64,000 bases of DNA from Chryseobacterium sp. CH25 (GCF_004119455.1 NZ_NRQT01000001.1:868001-932000), one strand, 5' to 3'. Shown: positions 16,686 to 25,646, counted from the stretch's first letter. The notes: generated from the letters alone by a model not told the origin. Program-made: numbers and translations.

Positions 16686-17819
16686 TTACAATGGATCAAA
16701 GTCAAAGCTGGTGAAACCACGTTCTCCTGTCTTACTCTTCATAGAACGGAATTTCAGCTTAAAATAAAAGCCATTAGGATCTTTCAGGATAAAGAAACGA
16801 TCTGAATATACGAATGGAACAGGGTTATCTGAAGTCCCTGTAGTCGTTCTCCATTTATCTCCAATGGCTCTATGATCGTTGAGAACCAATTTGCTTGGGT
16901 CTACATCCTTTAATTTAAATGCAGCATATGCCTGCTCAAGATTCCCTGTAACATTTACCTGATATGCACGCACTCCATCAAGAGTATTGATCGTTATAAA
17001 GTCTGCATAAAAGTAACTTCCGGCACTATTTCCAGGTCCCATAAATACTTCATTGGTAAATGTTGTAAAGGCCATATCCCAATTTTTTTTCTTAGGTTGA
17101 ATTTTTGCGGGAGTACCCGTTTTAAGATTGAAAAAAGCAAAATTATACTCAGGATCTTTTGTTATGATGTATTCTTTAATTCCCTCACTTCCAGCATTAA
17201 GATCTGCATAACGAATTTTATATCCATTGGTTGCTCTTAGAATCTGAACCTTTTTCCATCCTCGAGGATCTCCGGATAAAGCCACTGAACCGGCCCCGAT
17301 ATTTGCAGCAGAAGGAATTTCTCTTCCTAAATTGATTAGGTAAACAGGATTATCCGCATCATTTTCTTTGATAGGATCAATTCCTGAGGTTTGAGTTAAG
17401 AAATCACCATTCGGATTGTCAACATACTTCATATTTTCAGAATCAAATGTTCCTACCTGAGCAATATCTTTTAGGTTTTTAACATCCGATTCTTTTACCT
17501 TACTGATATCTTTAGCATTAGGTATTTTAATGGCAGTCATCGCAAGAGATCCATTGATAATCACTCTAAAATCTTCACCGGTATAAAATCCAAGATCCCA
17601 ATCTGTTCGTTTATTAATGGTTTTTCTAGGCTCTTTTTCCTCTTTTACCATATCACTCAGGTCAATCCAGACCTGATTAGGTTCAGTAGCTCCTCCCACA
17701 GGTACATTTACTGAAGAACCGGTAATAGGCGGTGCTGGAACCTTGTCCTCATCAGCAGAAATACAAGACTGTGCAGCTAACATTACAGAAAGAATCGAAA
17801 ATATTTTTAAATACTTCAT
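16686..17819 (-). CDS. hmuY: HmuY-family haem-binding lipoprotein
   Basis: A 377 aa lipoprotein (LAAQSCISADEDK) of the HmuY family, haemophore-like surface proteins that pass haem to a TonB-dependent receptor. The family pattern is visible as VWIDLSDM, TDWDLGFYTGEDFRVIINGSLAMTAIK, KKNWDMAFTTFTNEV and the C-terminal DRFFILKDPNGFYFKLKFRSM. It sits 10 nt behind the receptor gene, the arrangement known from Porphyromonas hmuYR. A second HmuY-like gene lies divergently at 21025. Confidence 0.9.
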   Translation of the reverse strand: MKYLKIFSILSVMLAAQSCISADEDKVPAPPITGSSVNVPVGGATEPNQVWIDLSDMVKEEKEPRKTINKRTDWDLGFYTGEDFRVIINGSLAMTAIKIPNAKDISKVKESDVKNLKDIAQVGTFDSENMKYVDNPNGDFLTQTSGIDPIKENDADNPVYLINLGREIPSAANIGAGSVALSGDPRGWKKVQILRATNGYKIRYADLNAGSEGIKEYIITKDPEYNFAFFNLKTGTPAKIQPKKKNWDMAFTTFTNEVFMGPGNSAGSYFYADFITINTLDGVRAYQVNVTGNLEQAYAAFKLKDVDPSKLVLNDHRAIGDKWRTTTGTSDNPVPFVYSDRFFILKDPNGFYFKLKFRSMKSKTGERGFTSFDFDPL

Positions 17820-17829
17820 AGTTTATTAT

Positions 17830-19944
17830 TTAAAATTGAAACGTTAATCTGGCAAAATAGCTTCTGCCATAATATAAATTAACAATACCTGTAGGAGCAG
17901 TGGTAGCATGAGCCTCTGCCTTCATAGCCGTGGAATTGATACTGGTAACATCAAAGATATTTTTCACCCCTGCTGAAAGTTCCAGATGATCTTTCCAGAA
18001 AGGTTGGCTTACGATAAAGTCCATCATATGAAAGCCATCTGTTTTTCCAAGCTTAAATCCTGTTTGCTCATTTTCAAAAACATAAAGCCTTCCCGGACCT
18101 GTATATTTATAATATAGAGCAAATGAAGTTCCCGGATTCTTCAGTTTATAGTTAACTGTAGCCCCTGCCTGTACTTGAAACTGATAGTCTGTAGGTGAGG
18201 TATGATACATAGAGTTCATAGATACTGAAGTTCCTCCCAAAGCACTTCGTAAAGAAAGAGCCAATTGATCTTTTCTGAAATCAACGTTTGCCGAAAATAA
18301 CATATTTCTATATTTATCCATATTTCTAAACTGATATGTAGAAGGATCTTTTATAAGAAGCATTTCAATTTTGTCTCGTACATCGAGATATAAACCACTT
18401 ACACTATATGCAATCTTCCAATCATTTCCTGTGGTAAAGCTTTGATCCCAGAATGCTCCTGTAGAGAAACCTTTTTCAGGGTTCAAGTCAGGATTCCCCT
18501 GAATATTATGATTAAGGTTTACGAAATAGGTATAAAGTTCCTCATAAGTAGGAAAACGATTTGCCGTACCTGCTACAAGTCTTAAGTTTGAATTTTCGGA
18601 AATTTTATATCTTGCTGAAAGGGAGTAATTAAACTGATTATTGAATTTTTCGCTTATTGAAAGCCTCGCTCCCGGTCTTATAGAAAATTTATCCGAAATA
18701 TTCCATTCTCCAGAAACAAAGTTTGAATAAGTAAAAAGAGTTCTATTTATAGCTTTTGTAAAAAACTTTCCAGCAATTAATGAAGCATAGCCATCTGTAT
18801 AATCTAATTCATATCCTAATTGAAAATCAAAGGTTTTATTATCCAAGAAGTTACTAAACATACCCCTTGAGTAAATTACATTTGTTTTGTAGTAAGATAA
18901 TTCTTCTTCTTTATTAAGAATGGATCTGTTTGGAATATCATAATTATAGTCCTGAAACTTTCTATCCTGTCTTTGGTAAGAAAAATCCCCCATATACTGG
19001 ATATGCCCCAAATTTGTCTGAATATTAAACTGGTGAATCCATCTATTTGTATTATATTTTCTATCAAAACCTCTATACAAAGCTCCTCCATTTCCGTCAT
19101 TCAATGATTCTACATTCACTTCAGGATTATAGAAATTGAATTTTTCATTCAAATAGGAAAGCTTATAATAGAAAGAAGTTTTATTTTTTGAATATCGGAT
19201 CAAAGCAGAGGCGTCATATTGGTCTTTAGGATTCCATTCATAACCTCTTTTAAAATCAGTTTCAAAATATTTATACCCCATCTTATTTCCTTCATAGCCC
19301 ATAAACTGGTTATGGTTAAAGTTGATATTCGCAAACCAATTATTATCAATATTATAGTCTACGTTTACATTCTGGATATGTCTTCCGTTTCCTTTTTTCT
19401 TAAGATCATATGCATTTCTTACGGTTTCTTCCTGGGCAGAAGCTCTTACACTGATCTTTTTTGAATTACCTTTCTTGGTAATGATATTGATCACTCCGGC
19501 AAGTGCTCCATTTCCATATTCTACTCCCATGCTTCCTTTTACAATCTCGATTCTTTCGATATTATTCAATGACAGCTTGGTAAGATCTATATTACTTCCT
19601 AAACCTGTATCTCCTACCACCGGAATATTGTCAATAAGGACTTTCACATAGCTTCCATCCAGTCCCATCATATTGGCTGTAGAATTTCCTGAGCGGGTAT
19701 CTGGAGTGATTTGAATGTTAAGACTTTGATTTAAAACATCAGCAACATTAGTTGCTGCCATGCTTTTAATCTGCTCAGCATCTATTACTTCAACTTTATA
19801 TATGGATTTGTTGATGGATCGTTGTGTAAATTGTCCAGTGATGACAACTTCTTCAATTTTCTTTTGATTAAGAGAATCCTTTTCTTGTGCATTCATCCAG
19901 CAAACAATGGATAATGAAAGAATGGAAAGCACTTTCTTCTTCAT
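17830..19944 (-). CDS. hmuR: TonB-dependent haem receptor (HmuR-like)
   Basis: A 704 aa outer-membrane receptor with signal peptide (MKKKVLSILSLSIVCWMNAQ). The plug domain spans about residues 30-165: EEVVITGQFTQRSINKSIYKVEVID, ADVLNQSLNIQITPD, NIERIEIVKGSMGVEYGNGALAGVINIITKK. The remainder is the 22-strand barrel, ending in an aromatic residue (ARLTFQF) as expected. Neighbouring hmuY, hmuTUV and hmuS make haem the likely ligand. It is the first gene of the operon; its promoter overlaps a candidate iron-responsive operator. Confidence 0.92.
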   Translation of the reverse strand: MKKKVLSILSLSIVCWMNAQEKDSLNQKKIEEVVITGQFTQRSINKSIYKVEVIDAEQIKSMAATNVADVLNQSLNIQITPDTRSGNSTANMMGLDGSYVKVLIDNIPVVGDTGLGSNIDLTKLSLNNIERIEIVKGSMGVEYGNGALAGVINIITKKGNSKKISVRASAQEETVRNAYDLKKKGNGRHIQNVNVDYNIDNNWFANINFNHNQFMGYEGNKMGYKYFETDFKRGYEWNPKDQYDASALIRYSKNKTSFYYKLSYLNEKFNFYNPEVNVESLNDGNGGALYRGFDRKYNTNRWIHQFNIQTNLGHIQYMGDFSYQRQDRKFQDYNYDIPNRSILNKEEELSYYKTNVIYSRGMFSNFLDNKTFDFQLGYELDYTDGYASLIAGKFFTKAINRTLFTYSNFVSGEWNISDKFSIRPGARLSISEKFNNQFNYSLSARYKISENSNLRLVAGTANRFPTYEELYTYFVNLNHNIQGNPDLNPEKGFSTGAFWDQSFTTGNDWKIAYSVSGLYLDVRDKIEMLLIKDPSTYQFRNMDKYRNMLFSANVDFRKDQLALSLRSALGGTSVSMNSMYHTSPTDYQFQVQAGATVNYKLKNPGTSFALYYKYTGPGRLYVFENEQTGFKLGKTDGFHMMDFIVSQPFWKDHLELSAGVKNIFDVTSINSTAMKAEAHATTAPTGIVNLYYGRSYFARLTFQF

Positions 19945-19961
19945 AAGGGTAAAAATTTCGA

Positions 19962-19969
19962 CAAATATA
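19962..19969 (-). promoter_or_regulatory. -7 promoter element of the haem operon
   Basis: Reads TATATTTG on the minus strand, a perfect TAnnTTTG, 17 nt before the receptor ATG. The ATTTAGAATGATT box at 19978-19990 lies where the -33 region would be, so an occupied box would block this promoter. Confidence 0.65.
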
Positions 19970-19977
19970 AAGCTTTT

Positions 19978-20027
19978 ATTTAGAATGATTAAAAATAAAT
20001 ATATACTTTTGTATAATAATTCTAAAT
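19978..20027. promoter_or_regulatory. inverted-repeat operator candidate and plus-strand promoter
   Basis: ATTTAGAATGATT (19978-19990) and AATAATTCTAAAT (20015-20027) form an inverted repeat with 12 of 13 positions matching. The plus-strand -7 element TACTTTTG (20004-20011) lies between the arms. The same design occurs at 20956-21005. Position between a haem uptake operon and co-regulated secreted proteins suggests an iron or haem repressor such as Fur; this is inference. Confidence 0.6.
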
Positions 20028-20039
20028 AAATATTGAGCT

Positions 20040-20852
20040 ATGAAATTAAAATTACTTCTAGGAACTTTGATGCTAACAGCATTTACTGCTAAAGCACAGG
20101 TATCCGCAATCCACGAAAATTTTGACAATTTTACGATTGGAAATACAACATTTCCACAGTTTGGCTGGTCTGCAATTGTAGCTCCTATGATTAGTATTCC
20201 CGGTCCACCTCCGGTTTCTCCAAGAATGATTGTGGCAGGTGCTGCCAACAAATCTGTTCAATCTTATTCTGGTACAAACCCTACAGGTTCATCTTACCTA
20301 ATTACCCCACAAATACAGTCTCCAGCGGGAGATAAAAACCTGGCATTTACAGCAACATTGGTAGCTTCATCACCTGGTACAGGAACAATTCAGGTAGGGT
20401 TAGCATCTAACCCTGCAGATATGGCGACATTTGTACCTGTAGGAAATCCCGTTAATGTTACAGTAGTTGGAACTATTCAGAATATCAATATGAATATTCC
20501 TGCATCTGCATCCTCTTACATTGTATTTAAATTCACTCCTACTTCCGTTCATACTGCTATTCAGATTGATGATGTAGTATATGATACCCCTGCTTCATTA
20601 GGCGTAAGAGATAGAGCGCTGTCAAAAGATGAATTTAAGTTTGCACTTAATTCAGATAACACTTCTCTGGAATTTAGAAGTAAAAAAGATCTTAAAAATA
20701 TACAGATTTATTCTTCAGGAGGGCAGAAAGTGGCAGAAGGAAAGCCTAACAGACAGGCATTTAATATCAGTACACTTCAGTCTGGTGTTTATTACATCAC
20801 GGTTGAAAGTATTGATGGAAAAATGATCCAATCAAAATTCATAAAAAAATAA
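20040..20852 (+). CDS. T9SS-sorted secreted protein of unknown function
   Basis: A 270 aa protein with signal peptide (MKLKLLLGTLMLTAFTAKAQ) and a beta-rich domain beginning IHENFDNFT, GNTTFPQFGW and later AIQIDDVVYD, which resembles the choice-of-anchor J type jelly-roll domain. Residues about 200-270 are a type A T9SS sorting domain (NTSLEFRSKKDLKNIQIYSSGGQKV and LQSGVYYITVESIDGKMIQSKFIKK). It is divergent from the haem operon and shares its operator region, so expression under iron limitation is likely. The binding target is unknown. Confidence 0.75.
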   Translation: MKLKLLLGTLMLTAFTAKAQVSAIHENFDNFTIGNTTFPQFGWSAIVAPMISIPGPPPVSPRMIVAGAANKSVQSYSGTNPTGSSYLITPQIQSPAGDKNLAFTATLVASSPGTGTIQVGLASNPADMATFVPVGNPVNVTVVGTIQNINMNIPASASSYIVFKFTPTSVHTAIQIDDVVYDTPASLGVRDRALSKDEFKFALNSDNTSLEFRSKKDLKNIQIYSSGGQKVAEGKPNRQAFNISTLQSGVYYITVESIDGKMIQSKFIKK

Positions 20853-20880
20853 GGTTTATTAGACTATTATTTACCTTTAT

Positions 20881-20912
20881 AAAGCCGATAGGAAATTTTC
20901 TATCGGCTTTCT
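20881..20912 (+). terminator. terminator after the 20040 gene
   Basis: AAAGCCGATAG (20881-20891) pairs with CTATCGGCTTT (20900-20910), followed by a pyrimidine-rich tail. Confidence 0.75.
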
Positions 20913-20955
20913 TCTTCCCAATTAAGTAGGAAACACGATAAAAATCATGTTTTTA

Positions 20956-21005
20956 TTTAGAATGATTAAAAATAATTACATACTTTTGTTGAATCATTCT
21001 AAATA
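20956..21005. promoter_or_regulatory. second copy of the inverted-repeat operator with promoter
   Basis: ATTTAGAATGATT (20956-20968) and its exact reverse complement AATCATTCTAAAT (20993-21005) frame a 24-nt spacer that contains the -7 element TACTTTTG (20982-20989). The left arm plus following AAAAATAA is identical to the copy at 19978, so the two promoters are very likely controlled by the same protein. Confidence 0.65.
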
Positions 21006-21024
21006 AGAATTTTAAAAATAAATT

Positions 21025-22334
21025 ATGAGAACAAAACTATTATTGGCTTCGGTACTTGCTCTAACTGTTCAACAGACTGTTTTAGCACAGACAGATGCAT
21101 TAGGATACACCCAGGCAAATATGACAATGGGAAATGGATACCAAAATCGTTCATTCTTTAATTTTTCTGATGGAAATATTGTTTCTCAACCTGCAGCTAC
21201 GTGGGATGTCGCATTCTATAGAGTCTCTCCTTTCACAACAGGAACAAGAATTAATGATGCTAAAAATATTGAAGTATACACAGCTGCTATCAGCCTAACT
21301 GAATGGGATAATATTAATATCAATAATGAAAGTTCTTGGGGAGCTCCTCTTTATAACCCGGATCAAATTACAGACTGGAGCCAGGGAGCTTTTGAGCAGG
21401 GACCTATTACGGCTCCTAATCCCAATATTCCTTCTACAGGTTGGGGTGTTTATAATACTGTTAACCACCATGTTCAGGGAGAAGCGATTTTTGTTCTTAA
21501 ATATCCATCGGGAGCTTATATTAAATTTGCTATTGAAGATGCATTTTCAGGATATACGTTTAAGTATTCTAAGTGGAATGGTACAGCATGGGGACCAACA
21601 GAAACAAAAACATTAGCGAACGGAACAGATGATGCTTTCTTCAACTATTTTTCATTTGATTCCGGAGCAAAAGTTCCTAATATGGAGCCTTCAAAAAGTG
21701 CATGGGACTTAATGTTCACCAGATATTTTACAGATTACCCTTATGTAGATGAGCAAGGAAACCCACAAACTATGAAATACAGAATGTCAGGGGTTATTCA
21801 GAGTCCAAATATTTCTGTAGCCAAAGTAAAGCCGGAAACTCAGGAGGTAGCAACAGGTGCCTTACCTACTTCTTTTTCCAAAAATATTACAACAGTCGGT
21901 CACTCATGGAAACCTACTTCAGGGATTTATACAGATGTAGTTTATTATATTAAAAAAGGATCAGATTACTACAGAATGTATTTCACTTCCAATGGGGGTA
22001 CACAAACTGGTAACATGTATTTCAAATACAAAAAATCACGGCAACGTTAGGTATTACTGAAGTAAGCAAAAAAGCTTCTTTCGGAATTTACCCGAACCCT
22101 ACAACGGCTGATAAAAAAGTAACTGTTTTATTTGATGTTAAAGAAAAAGCAAGCAATAAAGGGAGTGTAGAAGTATATGACCTTACCGGAAAAAAGGTAT
22201 ACGCTGCTGAATTAACCAATCAAACCGGGTTTTACAGACAGGATCTGAACCTTTCTCATCTTACTTCAGGAAATTATATGGTAAAAATTACCTTTGGTGG
22301 GACTTCAGAGACGAAAAAACTTATCGTGAAATAA
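21025..22334 (+). pseudogene. HmuY-like protein with T9SS sorting domain, frameshifted
   Basis: Residues 1-21 are a signal peptide (ending VLAQT). The body matches the HmuY pattern: TWDVAFYRVSPFTTGTRIND, KSAWDLMFTRYFTDYPYVDE and DVVYYIKKGSDYYRMYFTSN. As written it stops at 22050. Adding one A to the A6 run at 22030-22035 continues the frame as KITATLGITEVSKK and then a complete type A T9SS sorting domain (FGIYPNPTTADKK to ETKKLIVK), stopping at 22334. The intact product would be about 436 aa, secreted or surface-attached by T9SS instead of lipid-anchored. Together with its operator, a haem-capture role is likely. The break is probably a sequencing error. Confidence 0.85.
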
Positions 22335-22368
22335 TATTTTACTCACAATACTTTCTATTTTTTCTAAT

Positions 22369-22406
22369 AAAAAGGCGGCCTTCAGAATCCTGAAGCCGCC
22401 TTTTAT
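22369..22406 (+). terminator. terminator after the HmuY-T9SS gene
   Basis: AAAGGCGGC followed by CTTCAG pairs with CTGAAG and GCCGCCTTTT, about 35 nt after the restored stop; it may also serve the convergent gene at 22411. Confidence 0.8.
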
Positions 22407-22410
22407 CTGT

Positions 22411-22701
22411 TTAGTATATTTTAAATCCTTTGTACACTTCCACTCCACTTTCCATAATTTTGGAAGCATCTTTACGGAAGTCTAATAAATGATCCTGTCC
22501 GTTGTGTCTGTTGTGATGGTCAACACTTTCCCAAAGCTCGATCAGGAAGAATGTTCCTTTATTATCTTTATCTTCAACAAGGTCATACTGCAGACAGCCT
22601 TCTTCTTTTCTTGTTTCTTTTACAAGGTTTTGAAAAAGCTCTACCGCTTCCATCAGATAGTTTTCATTAAACTTAAAAAGTGCAATGATATGTAAGTTCA
22701 T
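22411..22701 (-). CDS. antibiotic biosynthesis monooxygenase-domain protein (YgiN-like)
   Basis: A 96 aa ferredoxin-like alpha/beta barrel protein of the ABM/YgiN family. Typical features are MNLHIIALFKFNENYLMEAVELFQNLVKETRKEEGCLQYDLVED and FFLIELWESVDHHNRHNGQDHLLDF. Members include quinol monooxygenases and haem-degrading relatives. With haem genes beside it, a haem-oxygenase-like role is worth considering but is not shown by the sequence. Monocistronic and convergent with the HmuY-like gene. Confidence 0.8.
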   Translation of the reverse strand: MNLHIIALFKFNENYLMEAVELFQNLVKETRKEEGCLQYDLVEDKDNKGTFFLIELWESVDHHNRHNGQDHLLDFRKDASKIMESGVEVYKGFKIY

Positions 22702-22789
22702 ATTCTAATATTTATTGATGTAAAAGTAAAATATTTTCAAAGTCAAATTTATTTTTGACCTCTTTATTTTTACATTTTCAAAGATATTT

Positions 22790-23677
22790 TTAACTGAATA
22801 CTGATTTATAAATAGTTATAGAACTCATCACAATTACCAAAGTTCCAATTACGATAAACATTTTCTTCACCGGAAGCTTTGCTGTAAGCATGGCAGAGAA
22901 AGGAGCTGTGATAATTCCGCCAATTAAAAGCCCCAGAATAATATTCCAGTGCTGAATTCCCAGCGTAAAGAAAAAAGTAACAGCAGCCGTGATGGTAAGA
23001 ATAAACTTGGCAACAGTAGAACTCCCTACAGCGAATCTTGGAGTGAAAGCATTTTTAATAAGTGTTCCAGTAACCAAAGGTCCCCATCCTCCACCAGCAA
23101 AAGAGTCTATAAATCCTCCTATCACCCCAAGTCTGGTAAGATTGGTTTTCCTCTTAAGAGCTTTACTCTGTTTATCTTTAAAAGCATTAGAGAGAATCTG
23201 GAATCCAAGATATAAAGTGTAAAAAGCAATAAGTGTTTTGGTAATTTTTGCATAATATTCACCAAAATAAGTAAGGCTGACAGCTCCAATAACTGCCCCA
23301 ATAACTGCAGGAATTGCCAGTTTCTTCACCAGACTTTTGCTTACATTCTTAAGTTTAATATGGCTTACACTTCCCGCGGCCGTTGTAAAACTTTCTGCAG
23401 AATGAATACTGGCACTTACAATATGAGGTGGAATATTCAAAAACATTAATGTAGTGGTACAGATTACTCCATAGCCCATTCCCATTGATCCGGCTACTAT
23501 TTCTGCAAAAACTCCCACCAAAAGCATCCAGTAAAAAATATAATGATCTTTCGCCAGGATTTGTTGCAGCTCATCAAAGTAACCCAATTCATATAAGGAA
23601 AAAGCAACTACTGACAGCAAGGCAATCGTTACAAACAATACATTGAGTCTTATCTGAATCTTTCTTGTGATTACCAT
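22790..23677 (-). CDS. TauE/SafE-family membrane permease
   Basis: A 295 aa integral membrane protein with about eight or nine hydrophobic segments. The duplicated family pattern is VFAEIVAGSMGMGYGVICTTTLMFLNIPPHIVSASIHSAE in the first half and GVIGGFIDSFAGGGWGPLVTGTLIKN in the second. Family members export sulfite or organosulfonates; the substrate here is unknown. It overlaps a small upstream frame (23671-23802) by 7 nt and is followed upstream by an Rrf2 regulator gene, a common pairing with sulfur genes. Confidence 0.88.
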   Translation of the reverse strand: MVITRKIQIRLNVLFVTIALLSVVAFSLYELGYFDELQQILAKDHYIFYWMLLVGVFAEIVAGSMGMGYGVICTTTLMFLNIPPHIVSASIHSAESFTTAAGSVSHIKLKNVSKSLVKKLAIPAVIGAVIGAVSLTYFGEYYAKITKTLIAFYTLYLGFQILSNAFKDKQSKALKRKTNLTRLGVIGGFIDSFAGGGWGPLVTGTLIKNAFTPRFAVGSSTVAKFILTITAAVTFFFTLGIQHWNIILGLLIGGIITAPFSAMLTAKLPVKKMFIVIGTLVIVMSSITIYKSVFS

Positions 23678-23802
23678 AGTTCTGAAGTTGTAGGTTCAGT
23701 TTCCTTGATACTCCCCGTGCTATTGGCCAGAGCAATAATAATATTCAGGATCTCTTCTTCCCACTGTAGGGCTGTCATATCTGCATCTTCTTTTGGAATC
23801 AT
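23671..23802 (-). CDS. 43-aa small protein overlapping the TauE/SafE gene
   Basis: An open frame of 43 codons, MIPKEDADMTALQWEEEILN onward, ending SELW. It starts at 23802 and its stop overlaps the permease ATG by 7 nt, typical of translational coupling. It is acidic and helical-looking, with no family I recognise. Its support is the coupling and sensible composition only. Confidence 0.45.
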   Translation of the reverse strand: MIPKEDADMTALQWEEEILNIIIALANSTGSIKETEPTTSELW

Positions 23803-23890
23803 AATTTATTCTTTTGAAGTCTTGCAAATATCCAATAAAAATATTATCCTACAAAATAAGTAGACTATTATTTCAAAAAAAAGGATCGGG

Positions 23891-24298
23891 TCAGTCGACC
23901 AGATCCATTAAAGTTTTCTTTTCCAGAATATTCAGTGAAGCGTCACGAACCTCTATCAATACATCATGCAAACCGCAGTGATCTTCGTTGCAGTCTTCAC
24001 ATTTTTCATAAAAGTTCAGACTTACGCATGGAAGCATGGCAATAGGGCCATTAACCAGTCGGATAATTTTGGCTAGCTTCACGTCTTCAGGATTTTCTCT
24101 CAGAAAGTATCCTCCTCCTTTTCCTTTTTTACTGTCCAGAATCTCTGCTTTTTTCAATTCAAGCAGGATATTTTCTAAAAACTTTAAAGGTATCTTTTTG
24201 TGTTCCGCAATTTCGGAAATAAGAACCGGCCCTTCATTTCTTTTTACTACAAGATATGAAAGTGCCTTAAACGCATATTGAGATTTTTTTGATAGCAT
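23891..24298 (-). CDS. Rrf2-family transcriptional regulator
   Basis: A 135 aa winged-helix regulator starting MLSKKSQYAFKALSYLV at 24298; the longer reading to 24400 is non-family. The HTH region is ISEIAEHKKIPLKFLENILLELKKAEIL and the wing KKGKGGGYFLRENPEDV. Four cysteines (CVSLNFYEKCEDCNEDHCGL, about residues 97-116) follow the IscR-like arrangement and may hold an iron-sulfur cluster or sense sulfur species. It lies upstream of, and in the same direction as, the TauE/SafE permease. Confidence 0.9.
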   Translation of the reverse strand: MLSKKSQYAFKALSYLVVKRNEGPVLISEIAEHKKIPLKFLENILLELKKAEILDSKKGKGGGYFLRENPEDVKLAKIIRLVNGPIAMLPCVSLNFYEKCEDCNEDHCGLHDVLIEVRDASLNILEKKTLMDLVD

Positions 24299-24303
24299 TA
24301 CAG

Positions 24304-24311
24304 CAAAAATA
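24304..24311 (-). promoter_or_regulatory. -7 element very close to the Rrf2 start
   Basis: Reads TATTTTTG on the minus strand, only 5 nt before the Rrf2 ATG. If used, the transcript would be leaderless or nearly so. Confidence 0.3.
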
Positions 24312-24438
24312 AGAAAATTGTTTAATATGTTTAACTGAAAAGAGAAAATTACAAAAGAGCTTATCAATGCTTGTTCTTTTAACTTTTTATGGCTCTTCAT
24401 TTTTTGCCTTTCTCCTATTAAATTGTTATGTTTGCCCT

Positions 24439-24867
24439 ATGTTCAGTAAACAAGAAGCACAACAACTCAAAAAAGAATTTTGGACAGCTTTTGGGAAATC
24501 CTTTCCAAGAAAATGGATCCTGTATGACACTAAGGTTAAGGATCTGGCATTTAAATTCTCAGCAGATAATAAAAAAGTAGAGGTTTCTCTTGATATCGAA
24601 ATGAAAGATGAAATTTTCCGTAATGCTTATTATGATAAAATATGGTCTTTGGAAGATATTTTAAAAGATTTTATCGGAGATTTTCAAAAAGAAGAATATT
24701 TTACACTGGAAAACGGAAAGGTCATCAGCAGGATTTGGGTAGAAAAGCACGGTGTTTCAATATTCAACAGGAACACCTGGCAGGAAATTTTTGAATTCTT
24801 CGTTGAAAAAATGGATGGATTTGAAAGGTTTTATTATGAATATGAGGATTTTATAAAGGACATCTAA
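24439..24867 (+). CDS. DUF4268-family protein
   Basis: A 142 aa protein beginning MFSKQEAQQLKKEFWTAFGKSF at 24439; the reading from 24367 adds an unrelated hydrophobic leader. The pattern FWTAFGKSFPRKWILYDTKVKDLAFKF and the aromatic C-terminus ERFYYEYEDFIKDI fit DUF4268, a domain found alone and in restriction-related proteins, with a nuclease-like fold suspected. Function unknown. Divergent from the Rrf2 gene, with a TATGTTTG element only 4 nt before its ATG. Confidence 0.75.
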   Translation: MFSKQEAQQLKKEFWTAFGKSFPRKWILYDTKVKDLAFKFSADNKKVEVSLDIEMKDEIFRNAYYDKIWSLEDILKDFIGDFQKEEYFTLENGKVISRIWVEKHGVSIFNRNTWQEIFEFFVEKMDGFERFYYEYEDFIKDI

Positions 24868-24922
24868 AATATTTATGAAATAAATACCGTTTTACACTTT
24901 AGGTTAAGATAAAAAAGAAAAC

Positions 24923-24930
24923 TATCTTTG
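24923..24930 (+). promoter_or_regulatory. -7 promoter element upstream of the 24976 gene
   Basis: TATCTTTG matches TAnnTTTG, 45 nt before the start codon. No -33 TTG is visible. Confidence 0.5.
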
Positions 24931-24975
24931 CTCTATACCACTTAAACTAATAGATGAAACTAAACATGATTTACA

Positions 24976-25613
24976 ATGAGAAAAGTGTACAAAAACATTT
25001 TTGGAGAAGTTATTTCCAAAAGCAAAGCCACGAAGCTAGATGAATATCATCTATATTATTATGAAAGTGATTCTGATATACTGAAAGAAATTGAGTTCAT
25101 CAACGATGAAAGTATATATAACATCAATTATTTCTTACAGGAAGGAGACAATGAAGATGAAGTATTGGAATACCTGAAAGAAAAATCTGATTTTTTGACA
25201 TCGAAAAAAAAGAAACTGCCGACGGATTTATCATTACTACTAATAAACTATACTCACTCTCTGTAGATGAGCTGCCATTAATATCCAAAACCGTCTTTAA
25301 AACGGATGATCCTGAAAATTTCATATGTTCACAGGTTATTGACAATGAAACTCAGGAACCACAGCTTGAAAGAACTGTAAAATGCTGGTATACTCTGGAT
25401 AAAAACGGAGAAAAATATGCCGCCATAGAGTGCAGTTATGAGGAAGACGGCAAACTTGAACTTGCCATTGATAAAACTTCAGATCCTGATAATGAACAGA
25501 ATTGGGCTCATTATGATTATGAAACCTTTCAGGAACTACAGGAACACTGTCCGGCAGATATAAGCTATTACAAAACAGCAGCACTGCTTCCTAAAGAGGC
25601 TTATCAAAACTAA
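24976..25613 (+). pseudogene. hypothetical acidic protein, frameshifted
   Basis: Begins MRKVYKNIFGEVISKSKATK and as written stops at 25266. Adding one T to the T6 run at 25191-25196 restores a single frame reading DFFDIEKKETADGFIITTNK and continuing to AALLPKEAYQN with a stop at 25611-25613, about 212 aa in total. The protein is acidic, rich in Glu, Asp, Tyr and Lys, with no signal peptide and no family I recognise. It lies 33 nt upstream of a DUF2314 protein that shows the same type of break. Confidence 0.7.
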
Positions 25614-25646
25614 TCTTTAAATACATCAAACACAATTTATTTTTAT

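Noticed and set aside
17830..19944. SusC/SusD-type glycan uptake system
   Set aside because: The receptor is short (704 aa), lacks the SusC N-terminal extension and is followed by HmuY, not SusD; the whole operon is for haem.
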